Positions 5,908-12,800 of a stretch of 14,261 nt of DNA are shown here, piece by piece. Origin of the DNA: Clostridium sp. CAG:567 (GTDB lineage: Bacteria > Bacillota > Clostridia > TANB77 > CAG-508); contig FR902196.1 in the NCBI GenBank assembly GCA_000437855.1, forward strand, positions 18,949-33,209, read 5' to 3'. Positions within the stretch are counted from its first letter, which is position 1. Every line of letters starts with the position of its first letter. Under the pieces are notes generated by a model. It had not been told where the DNA came from, did not search any database, and saw only the letters and a list, made by a program, of their open reading frames with translations. The position numbers and the translations under genes are program-made.

Positions 5908-7638
5908 ATGGAAGAATATAAAATAAAATATAATACTTGGCTTAATGATCCTGTTATTTCAGAAGAAGACAAGCAAGATTTAAGAAGTATACAAAATGAT
6001 GAAAAAGAAATTGAGGACAGATTTTATAAAGACCTAGAATTTGGTACAGCTGGCTTAAGAGGTGTTATTGGTATTGGTACTAATAGAATGAATAAATATA
6101 CTGTTACAAAAGCATCTCAAGGTTTAGCAAATTATATTATTAAAAAGGGTGGACAAAATAAAGGTGTTGCAATTGCTTATGACTCAAGAAGAATGTCAAC
6201 AGAATTTAGTGAACAAGCTGCACTTTGTTTAAATGCAAATGGAATTAAAACATATAGATTTGATAGTTTAAGACCAACTCCTGAATTATCTTTTGCAGTA
6301 AGAAATTTAGGATGTACTGCTGGTATAGTTGTAACAGCAAGTCATAACCCTCCTGAGTACAATGGTTACAAAGTTTACTGGGATGACGGTGCTCAAATAG
6401 TTGAGCCAACAGATAAAGAAATTATTGCTGAGGTAAATGCTGTTACTGATTTTTCTACAATTAAAACTATGGATAAGCAAGAAGCTATTGATAAAGGCTT
6501 ATACAATGTTATTGGAGAAGAAATTGATAAAAAATATATTGCTGAATTAAAAAAATTAGTAGTAAATGATGAAGCAATAAAAAATAATCAAAAAAATATT
6601 AAAATAGTATATACCCCACTTCATGGAACAGGAAACCGTTTGGTTCATGCAATTTTAGATGAATTAGGTTTTGAAAATGTTTATGTAGTACCTGAACAAG
6701 AAAAACCTGATGGAAACTTCCCTACTGTTGATTATCCTAACCCTGAAGACCCTAAAGCATTCAAATTGGCTTTAGAATTGGCAAAAGAAAAAGATGCTGA
6801 TTTAATTTTAGCTAATGACCCAGATGCTGATAGATTAGGTATGTATGTAAAAGATACAAAAACTGGTGAATATATTCAATTTAATGGAAATATGACAGGA
6901 AACTTAATTGCAGAATATATATTATCTCAAAAACAATCTCATAATAAATTACCTGCAAATGGTGCAGTAATTAAAACAATCGTATCTTCTAATTTAACAG
7001 ACGCAATTGCTAAAGCATATAACGTAAAACTATTTTCAACATTAACTGGCTTTAAAAATATTGCAAAAATTATTAGAGGATTTGAAGAAAATAATAACGA
7101 ATATGAATGTTTATATTCTTATGAAGAAAGCTATGGATGTATAATTGGAACACATGCTAGAGATAAAGATGGAATTGTTGCAGTTATGACTTTATGCGAA
7201 GCTGCTTGTTACTATAAAGAAAAAGGTATGACTTTATGGGATGCAATGATTGCAATGTATGAAAAATATGGTTACTATAAAGAAAAACAATTTTCAATTA
7301 CCTTAAAAGGTATTGAAGGAGCTGAAGCAATTAAACAAATGATGGAAAATATGAGAAATAATCCCCCAAAAGAAATTGCAGGTGAAAAAGTATTATCAGT
7401 TGGAGATTATTTAGCACAAACTATTTGCTACACAGATTCTGGTAAATGTGAATCTACAAACCTACCAAAATCAAATGTACTTTATTATGATTTAACAAAT
7501 GATAGCTGGTGCTGTGTACGCCCTTCTGGAACAGAACCTAAAATTAAATTCTATATGGGTGTAAAAGGAACAAGTTTAGAAGATGCTGATAAAAAATTAA
7601 ATGAATTAGAAACCGCAATGAGAGAAATTGCAGGATAA
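5908..7638 (+). CDS. Phospho-sugar mutase (phosphoglucomutase/phosphomannomutase, PgcA-like)
   Basis: This is a 576-residue alpha-D-phosphohexomutase that interconverts hexose 6-phosphate and 1-phosphate through a phosphoserine. All four domain signatures are seen: TASHNP (143-148) with phosphoserine Ser145, the metal loop DPDADR (304-309), the sugar-binding EESYG (406-410) and the phosphate-binding RPSGTEPK (538-545). The length matches the larger Firmicute PgcA-type enzymes (about 570-580) rather than GlmM (about 450), so glucose is the likeliest substrate, with mannose possible. GAAAGGA (5894-5900) precedes the ATG by 7 bases. With the UDPGP-family gene upstream it could convert glucose 6-phosphate to UDP-glucose, or act likewise on another hexose. 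The stop codon is inside the shared terminator. Confidence 0.94.
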   Translation: MEEYKIKYNTWLNDPVISEEDKQDLRSIQNDEKEIEDRFYKDLEFGTAGLRGVIGIGTNRMNKYTVTKASQGLANYIIKKGGQNKGVAIAYDSRRMSTEFSEQAALCLNANGIKTYRFDSLRPTPELSFAVRNLGCTAGIVVTASHNPPEYNGYKVYWDDGAQIVEPTDKEIIAEVNAVTDFSTIKTMDKQEAIDKGLYNVIGEEIDKKYIAELKKLVVNDEAIKNNQKNIKIVYTPLHGTGNRLVHAILDELGFENVYVVPEQEKPDGNFPTVDYPNPEDPKAFKLALELAKEKDADLILANDPDADRLGMYVKDTKTGEYIQFNGNMTGNLIAEYILSQKQSHNKLPANGAVIKTIVSSNLTDAIAKAYNVKLFSTLTGFKNIAKIIRGFEENNNEYECLYSYEESYGCIIGTHARDKDGIVAVMTLCEAACYYKEKGMTLWDAMIAMYEKYGYYKEKQFSITLKGIEGAEAIKQMMENMRNNPPKEIAGEKVLSVGDYLAQTICYTDSGKCESTNLPKSNVLYYDLTNDSWCCVRPSGTEPKIKFYMGVKGTSLEDADKKLNELETAMREIAG

Positions 7639-7675
7639 AAAATAAAAGTGGCTTTTGCCACTTTTATTTTTTATC
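7634..7675. terminator. Bidirectional terminator shared by convergent mutase and ttcA-like genes
   Basis: A perfect 19-bp stem (7634-7652 with 7657-7675) closes on a TTTT loop. The GTGGC/GCCAC core is bordered by A-runs on one side and T-runs on the other, so it works as an intrinsic terminator in both directions. The mutase stop (7636-7638) is in the left arm and the ttcA-like stop (7664-7666) in the right arm. Confidence 0.92.
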
Positions 7676-8383
7676 TTCTTTCCAACCATTTATATGAGCT
7701 CTTTTTATTGCTCCTGTCATATTTGCTCTAATTGTTGGAATTTGTTTTTCCCATTCAAACACCATATTTTTTATATCTTCTCTTTTTGAAATTCCATCCA
7801 TCGGACAAACCTTTGGCATTACTTCAACGTTATTTCTTTTTACAAATTTCTTTATTTCCTTTTCAGGTGTATCTATTAAAGGCCTAATAAGTGTAATTTT
7901 AGAACGATCCATATAACTTACTGGTGCAAAAGTTGATAAATTACCCGCATATAAAAAGTTAAGCAAAAATGTTTCTAAAGCATCATCTTGATTATGCCCT
8001 AATGCAATTTTATTGCATCCTTCTCTTATTGCTACTGAATTTATTATTCCCCTACGTAAATTTGCACATAATGAACATGGATTTTTTTCTTTTCTAATAT
8101 CAAATACTATTTCTTTTATATGTGAAACTTCTTCAACATATTCCACACCTATTTCTTCACACTTAGTTTTTAAAAATTCAGAATTAAAAAATTCAAATCC
8201 AGGATTTACACTAATTGCAATAACATCAAATTTTTTAGGATAAAATCTCTGTAATGCTTTTAATCCCATAAGCAAAGTAAATGAATCTTTTCCCCCTGAA
8301 AGTCCTACTGCTATTTTATCTCCTTCTTCTATCATATTATAATTATCAATTGTTCTTCTTAAATAACTCAAAATACGTTGCAT
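7664..8383 (-). CDS. TtcA-like tRNA 2-thiolation protein (PP-loop ATPase)
   Basis: This is a 239-residue PP-loop ATP pyrophosphatase of the TtcA/TtuA group. TtcA adenylates and thiolates cytidine 32 of tRNA using an iron-sulfur cluster. The ATP loop LSGGKDS is at 28-34. CSLC (103-106), followed by LRRG, and Cys193 in KVCPMDG give the three cluster ligands expected for the family. GHNQDDALET (129-138) is the second conserved block. There is no C-terminal zinc finger. Enteric TtcA is longer (about 310), and many Clostridia carry short paralogues like this, so the exact nucleotide modified is uncertain. The ATG follows AGAGGG (8396-8391). It converges on the mutase gene and shares its terminator. 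Confidence 0.85.
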   Translation of the reverse strand: MQRILSYLRRTIDNYNMIEEGDKIAVGLSGGKDSFTLLMGLKALQRFYPKKFDVIAISVNPGFEFFNSEFLKTKCEEIGVEYVEEVSHIKEIVFDIRKEKNPCSLCANLRRGIINSVAIREGCNKIALGHNQDDALETFLLNFLYAGNLSTFAPVSYMDRSKITLIRPLIDTPEKEIKKFVKRNNVEVMPKVCPMDGISKREDIKNMVFEWEKQIPTIRANMTGAIKRAHINGWKEDKK

Positions 8384-8430
8384 TTATCTTCCCTCTAAAC
8401 ATTAAATTCTTATATAAAACAGATAAATTA

Positions 8431-8459
8431 TTGACTTTTTCTGTTTTTATGAGTATAAT
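8431..8459 (+). promoter_or_regulatory. Strong promoter of the plus-strand antisense RNA
   Basis: TTGACT (8431-8436) and a perfect TATAAT (8454-8459) are separated by 17 bases. It is the best sigma-A promoter in the window, yet no plus-strand gene with a ribosome site follows, so its product should be a short RNA starting near 8466. Confidence 0.8.
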
Positions 8460-8465
8460 AAATAT

Positions 8466-8562
8466 ATAAAGATAAGCGACCACAGAAATGTGGCGTATCG
8501 CTAAATAGTATTTTTAAGAATTAAAATACATCTCTAACGACCAGACAGAGATGTGTTTTTTT
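8466..8562 (+). ncRNA. Putative antitoxin antisense RNA (about 95 nt)
   Basis: The RNA would run from the consensus promoter to the terminator at 8528-8562. Its 5' part folds into a tight hairpin: AGCGA (8475-8479) and CCACA (8480-8484), a GAAA tetraloop (8485-8488), TGTGG (8489-8493), a bulge CGTA and TCGCT (8498-8502). Its 3' part is complementary to the last codons and 3' end of the 50-aa peptide gene on the other strand. This is the layout of type I toxin-antitoxin loci with converging transcripts (Fst/par, TxpA/RatA, BsrG/SR4), where the short strong RNA blocks or destabilises the toxin message. The promoter and terminator are seen; the antitoxin role is inferred. Confidence 0.72.
8528..8562 (+). 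terminator. Terminator of the antisense RNA, overlapping the toxin gene 3' end
   Basis: ACATCTCT (8528-8535) and AGAGATGT (8547-8554) form a perfect stem with an 11-base loop, followed by G and eight T residues (8555-8563). On the minus strand the same stem is followed by ATTTTAATTC, a weaker U-run, so it may also end the toxin message. The toxin stop codon (8536-8534) is at the edge of the loop. Confidence 0.85.
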
Positions 8563-8686
8563 TGCTGTCTAATTTTCTCGTTGTAACAATTAAAGTTACA
8601 AACAAGGCAATAGCGACAACAGTTATAATTGCAAGTTCAATAAATAATATGTATATAAATATAAAACAAACTTGTATTAATAACAT
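8534..8686 (-). CDS. Putative type I toxin: small hydrophobic (holin-like) peptide, 50 aa
   Basis: ATG at 8686-8684 is preceded 8 bases upstream by a perfect GGGAGG (8700-8695). The reading frame runs 50 codons to TAG at 8536-8534. The peptide starts MLLIQVCFIFIYILF, has one long hydrophobic segment (about 2-36) broken by Glu17, and then a basic-polar tail from Arg37 (RKLDSKKNTSLSGR). Length, topology, the very strong ribosome site before a tiny frame, and a converging short RNA across its 3' end match the membrane-acting type I toxins of Firmicutes often annotated as holin-like toxins. The tail codons are also the arms of the antisense terminator, so protein and RNA are jointly constrained. 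Membrane insertion and toxicity are inferred. It is too short to be called by many gene finders. Confidence 0.75.
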   Translation of the reverse strand: MLLIQVCFIFIYILFIELAIITVVAIALFVTLIVTTRKLDSKKNTSLSGR

Positions 8687-8711
8687 ATGCACCGCCTCCC
8701 TTCATTCAGAA

Positions 8712-8741
8712 AGCGATACGTCACACTCTGTTTTGCTTATC
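8712..8741 (-). promoter_or_regulatory. Leader of the toxin message, related to the antisense RNA 5' end
   Basis: Read on the minus strand, the leader starts GATAAGC (8741-8735) and ends CGTATCGCTT (8720-8711). The same two blocks, GATAAGC and CGTATCGCT, border the antisense RNA hairpin (8471-8502), with the same spacing to within two bases. The two convergent RNAs therefore begin alike. Since the antisense hairpin is self-complementary, the two leaders can pair with one another, for example AGCGA with TCGCT and CACA with TGTG. Confidence 0.6.
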
Positions 8742-8747
8742 TATTAA

Positions 8748-8776
8748 ATTATACTATTTTTTTACTTTTAAAACAA
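8748..8776 (-). promoter_or_regulatory. Predicted promoter of the toxin message
   Basis: On the minus strand a perfect TATAAT (8753-8748) follows TTGTTT (8776-8771) at 17 bases. The -35 is weak (3 of 6). Transcription would begin near 8741, exactly where the conserved leader GATAAGC starts. A promoter weaker than that of the antisense RNA is usual for this kind of locus. Confidence 0.55.
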
Positions 8777-8862
8777 GCAAACATTATAATTTTTCCAGTA
8801 ACATTTAGTCGTTTTTTTCATAAGTTATTATTATAATTTACATATATCTGGAGGAATTGTAC

Positions 8863-9030
8863 ATGGACGAATTTGAATATAGAGGAGATAAAAAAGGACC
8901 TAAAAAAAAATTTGATTTTAAAAAAAGAAAAGATAACACTGTAAAATCTCTTTTTGAAATAGAACATTTTTTACGAGATTTTAAACAAGTTGCAAAAGGA
9001 ATAAAATTTTATAATGTTTTTAGATGGTGA
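8863..9030 (+). CDS. Small basic orphan protein, 55 aa
   Basis: GGAGG (8850-8854) lies 8 bases before ATG at 8863, and the frame runs 55 codons to TGA at 9028-9030, directly followed by a strong terminator. The product is soluble and highly basic: an acidic start (MDEFEYRGD), a Lys/Phe-rich block KKGPKKKFDFKKRKD (10-24), then a likely amphipathic helix (about 27-48, VKSLFEIEHFLRDFKQVAKG) ending YNVFRW. Such composition would suit binding to nucleic acid, ribosomes or acidic membrane. No family is recognised. A TATAAT at 8832-8837 could be its -10 box, but no good -35 is seen. The ribosome site, frame and terminator together make it a credible gene. Confidence 0.7.
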   Translation: MDEFEYRGDKKGPKKKFDFKKRKDNTVKSLFEIEHFLRDFKQVAKGIKFYNVFRW

Positions 9031-9080
9031 TTTAAAGACGGAATAATAGTTACATGTTTACTTATTATTCCGTCTTTAAA
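9031..9080. terminator. 18-bp perfect hairpin shared by convergent genes
   Basis: 9031-9048 (beginning TTTAAAGACGG) and 9063-9080 are exact reverse complements with a 14-base loop. The stem begins at the base after the 55-aa gene stop and ends one base before the GerMN gene stop, so it serves both converging transcripts. The T-rich stretch after it on the plus strand is broken (TTTAAAATTATTT). Confidence 0.85.
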
Positions 9081-9081
9081 A

Positions 9082-9624
9082 TTATTTATTTCTAGTAAAA
9101 GTATCTTTGAAATTAACTTTTCCTCCTTTAAATTCTTTATTTTCTTGCCCATTAATTAAAATTTTAACTCCATTCACTTCATTAAGCTCTGTCAAAGTAT
9201 TTACTATTGCATTTATTATTGTTTTTTCTTCGACACTGTTATTTTCAATAAATTCATTTGATAAATCTAAATACACTACATCTCCTTTTAATTCTGCCCC
9301 TAATACTTTAGTTCCATTTGGAATAGCTGATTGTAATTTTTCATTTTTAGGTTGCTCTATTAAAAGATTAATTAAAGTTTCATAAGGATCTGCTAATAAT
9401 TTTTTTACATCAATCATTTTTCCCTCAGGTGTTAATTCCTTTGTTTCCTTATTCATATAGTATAAAGTTACTAAAGCTGTCCTCATTTGTTCATCCGTTA
9501 TTTCTTCTTGAGGTTGAATAACATTTTCTTCCATATTTTTACTTTTGTTACTCCATAATAAAATTCCTGTAATAGCAATTGCAATCACCAATACAATTAT
9601 AATTATTAATTTTTTTCTATTCAT
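9082..9624 (-). CDS. GerMN-domain membrane-anchored protein
   Basis: The 180-residue protein has a Lys/Arg start and one strong hydrophobic segment (5-24, IIIIVLVIAIAITGILLW). There is no lipobox cysteine, so an N-terminal membrane anchor with the rest outside is expected, unlike the lipoprotein GerM of Bacillus. A linker (25-48) leads to a GerMN domain (about 50-165). Visible blocks are VTLYYMN (52-58), LIEQPKNEKLQSAIPNGTKVLG (88-109), VVYLDLSNEF (116-125) and NAIVNTLTELNEVNGVKILING (138-159). GerMN proteins act in sporulation, germination or cell-wall processes; the molecular role is poorly defined. An AAAGGA site (9639-9634) precedes the ATG by 9 bases. No confident promoter was found. Confidence 0.85.
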   Translation of the reverse strand: MNRKKLIIIIVLVIAIAITGILLWSNKSKNMEENVIQPQEEITDEQMRTALVTLYYMNKETKELTPEGKMIDVKKLLADPYETLINLLIEQPKNEKLQSAIPNGTKVLGAELKGDVVYLDLSNEFIENNSVEEKTIINAIVNTLTELNEVNGVKILINGQENKEFKGGKVNFKDTFTRNK

Positions 9625-9758
9625 AAAAATTCATCCTTTCATTTACTTGTACTAATCAATAATTATGTACAGCTTGTTTATTTTAGAACTATTTTCAATA
9701 TATAATTTTTCTTTTGTGAAACTTCTGTGAATTGGTGCTATTTACCATGTCAAATACA

Positions 9759-9787
9759 TTGACTTTTTATCAATTTTTATGTAAAAT
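9759..9787 (+). promoter_or_regulatory. Predicted promoter of the CoA-activase-type gene
   Basis: TTGACT (9759-9764) and TAAAAT (9782-9787) are 17 bases apart, the same two boxes as at 3790-3818. Transcription would begin near 9794, leaving a leader of about 47 bases. An inverted ATTGA/TCAAT pair (9758-9762, 9770-9774) overlaps the -35 box, and a second ATTGACTT is at 9792-9799; either could be an operator. Confidence 0.6.
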
Positions 9788-9840
9788 TACTATTGACTTA
9801 TATTGATTTACAATACCAATAGTTAGGAGATATTTATTAA

Positions 9841-12800
9841 ATGGAAAAGTTATTACATGTAGGTTTAGACGTAGGGTCTACCACAGTTAAAATCGTCATT
9901 ATGGACGAGAATTTAAACACAATATATACAGATTATCAAAGACATTTTTCAGATACTAAGAATACAGTTTGTAATGTACTAACAGATTTAGCAGAAAAAT
10001 ATGAAGACTATGAATTCACTATAGCTCTAACAGGTTCTGGTGCTATGAGTGCTGCTAACTTTTTAGATTTGCCATTTATTCAAGAAGTTGTTTCTTGCAA
10101 GAGAGCAGTTGAAAAATACATACCACAAACTGATGTAGTTATTGAGCTTGGTGGAGAAGATGCTAAAATAATATACTTTGATAAATCAATTGAACAACGT
10201 ATGAATGGTACTTGTGCTGGTGGTACAGGTGCATTTATAGACCAAATGGCATCTCTTTTACATACAGATCCAACTGGTTTAAACGAATTAGCTAAAAATC
10301 ATAAAATGATATATCCAATAGCTTCACGTTGCGGCGTTTTTGCAAAGACTGATGTTCAACCTTTATTAAATGAAGGAGCAGCAAAAGAAGATATTGCTGC
10401 ATCAATTTTTCAAGCTGTTGTTAATCAAACAATTAGTGGTTTAGCTTGCGGAAGGCCAATTCGTGGAAATGTTGCATTTTTAGGTGGCCCATTAAATTAT
10501 TTATCAGAACTTCGCAATCGTTTTATTGAAACATTAAAACTAGAGGGCGACGCAATTATTATTCCCGAAAAAGCTCATCTTTTAGTTGCAAAAGGTGCTG
10601 CATTAGATTCTGTCGAATCTTCTCATGCAATTACATCACAAAAATTAAAAAGTAAAATAGAAATGTTGAGAAGCTCACATGATGACACCTCTCACCCACT
10701 TTCACCTTTATTTTCTATAGATGAAGAATACAAAGAATTTAAAGAAAGACATGATAAAGAGACTGTAAAAAAAGGTGATTTAAAAACTTATGAAGGTGAC
10801 TGTTTCGTAGGTATAGATGCAGGTTCTACAACAACAAAATTAACTGTAATTGACAGTGAAGGAACTCTTCTTTATTCATTATATGGAAGTAATGAAGGAA
10901 ATCCTTTACAAAGTGTTATTCAAATGCTTAAAAAATTATATGCAGAAAAGCCTGAAAAAGCTATAATTCGTTATAGTGGTGTTACAGGTTATGGTGAAAA
11001 GCTTATACAAACTGCATTAAATGTTGATTTAAATGAAATTGAAACAATTGCACATTATACAGCAGCAAAACAATTTATGCCTAATGTTACTAGCATAGTA
11101 GATATTGGTGGTCAAGATATGAAATATATTCGTATGAAAAATGGCGCAATTGATAATATTATGCTAAATGAAGCTTGTTCTTCTGGCTGTGGTTCATTTA
11201 TTGAAACATTTGCTAAAAGTTTAAATCTATCTATTGAAGAATTCGTAAATTCTGCTTTAGAAGCAAGAAGACCTGTTGATCTAGGTTCTCGTTGTACAGT
11301 GTTTATGAATTCAAAAATTAAACAAGCTCAAAAAGAAGGCTATAGTGTTGGAGATATTTCTGCTGGACTTTCATATTCTGTTATAAAAAATGCTATTCAA
11401 AAAGTAATGAAAGTTAGAGATGTAAAAACCTTAGGCGCTCACATTGTTGTACAAGGAGGTACTTTCTACAATGATGCAGTATTACGTGCATTTGAGTTAA
11501 TTGTTGGTAGAAATGTTGTAAGACCTGATATTGCTGGTTTAATGGGTGCTTATGGTGTAGCATTACTTGCTAAAGAACAATATGAAGCAAATTTAGATAT
11601 GGAATATGTATCTACTTTAAGCAAACCTGAAGATTTAGATAAATTAAAAATTGATATTTCACATGTTCGTTGTAATGGTTGTGAAAATCATTGTTTACTT
11701 ACAATAAATAAATTTAGTAATGGGTCAAGATATATCTCTGGTAACCGTTGTGAAAAAGGTGCTGGAAATGTTGGAGAGCATAAAAATTTACCAAATGTTA
11801 TGAAATATAAATATGAAAGAATATTTGGTTATATTCCTTTAGATGAAAAAGATGCCACTCGTGGAACTATTGGTATCCCTAGGGTTTTGAATATGTATGA
11901 GGATTATCCTTTCTGGTTCACATTTTTAACTAATTTAGGATTCCGTGTTGTTTTATCAGAAAAAAGTAATCGTAAAACTTATGAAAAAGGAATGGAAAGT
12001 ATGCCATCTGAATCAGTTTGCTTCCCTGCAAAACTTTCTCATGGTCATATTATAGGACTTATAAAACAAGGTATAAAAACTATTTTTTATCCATGTATGC
12101 CATATTCAAGAAAAGAATATGAAAAAGCTGATAACCATTATAATTGCCCTATTGTAATTTCATATTCAGAAGTTTTAAAAAATAATGTTGAAGAATTAAA
12201 AGAAAATAATATTAAATTTTTAAATCCATTTTTACCTTTTGATTGCAAAAAACTAGCTGAAACAATCATGGAATTACCAGAATTTGCTGAATACAACTTT
12301 ACTAAAAAAGAATTATTAGCAGCTGCAAAAAAGGCTGAAGAAGAATATCAAAAATTTAAACAAGATATTCGTGATAAAGGTGAAGAAACTTTAGAATACA
12401 TGAATAAAAATAATTTAAAAGGTATTGTTTTAGCAGGAAGACCATATCATGTAGATCCTGAAGTAAATCACGGTATTGATACTTTAATTACAAGTTTAGG
12501 ATTATGTGTTTTAACAGAAGATTCAATTTGTAATCAAACTGAAGTTAAAAGACCTATTCGTGTAGTTGACCAATGGGTATTTCATGCTAGATTATATGCA
12601 GCAGCAGATTTTGTTGGTAAACATGACAACCTTGAATTAGTTCAATTAAATTCATTTGGTTGTGGTGTAGATGCTGTTACTACTGATCAAGTTGAAGAAA
12701 TATTAAACAGCTTCGGTAAAATGTATACTTTAATAAAGATAGATGAAATAAATAATTTAGGCGCTGTTCGTATTCGTATTCGTTCCCTTTTAGCTAGTAT

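Noticed and set aside
8281..8469. 62-codon plus-strand open frame running into the antisense RNA promoter
   Set aside because: It overlaps the start of the TtcA-like gene on the other strand, lacks a ribosome site, and ends just after the promoter boxes. It looks like chance in AT-rich DNA.
8553..8747. 64-codon plus-strand open frame across the toxin gene
   Set aside because: It begins inside the antisense terminator and lies opposite the 50-aa gene, which has a perfect ribosome site. The plus-strand frame has none.
9758..9774. FabT-type fatty-acid operator
   Set aside because: The half-sites TTGA and TCAA are about seven bases apart, not three as in FabT sites, so the resemblance is not good enough to name a regulator.
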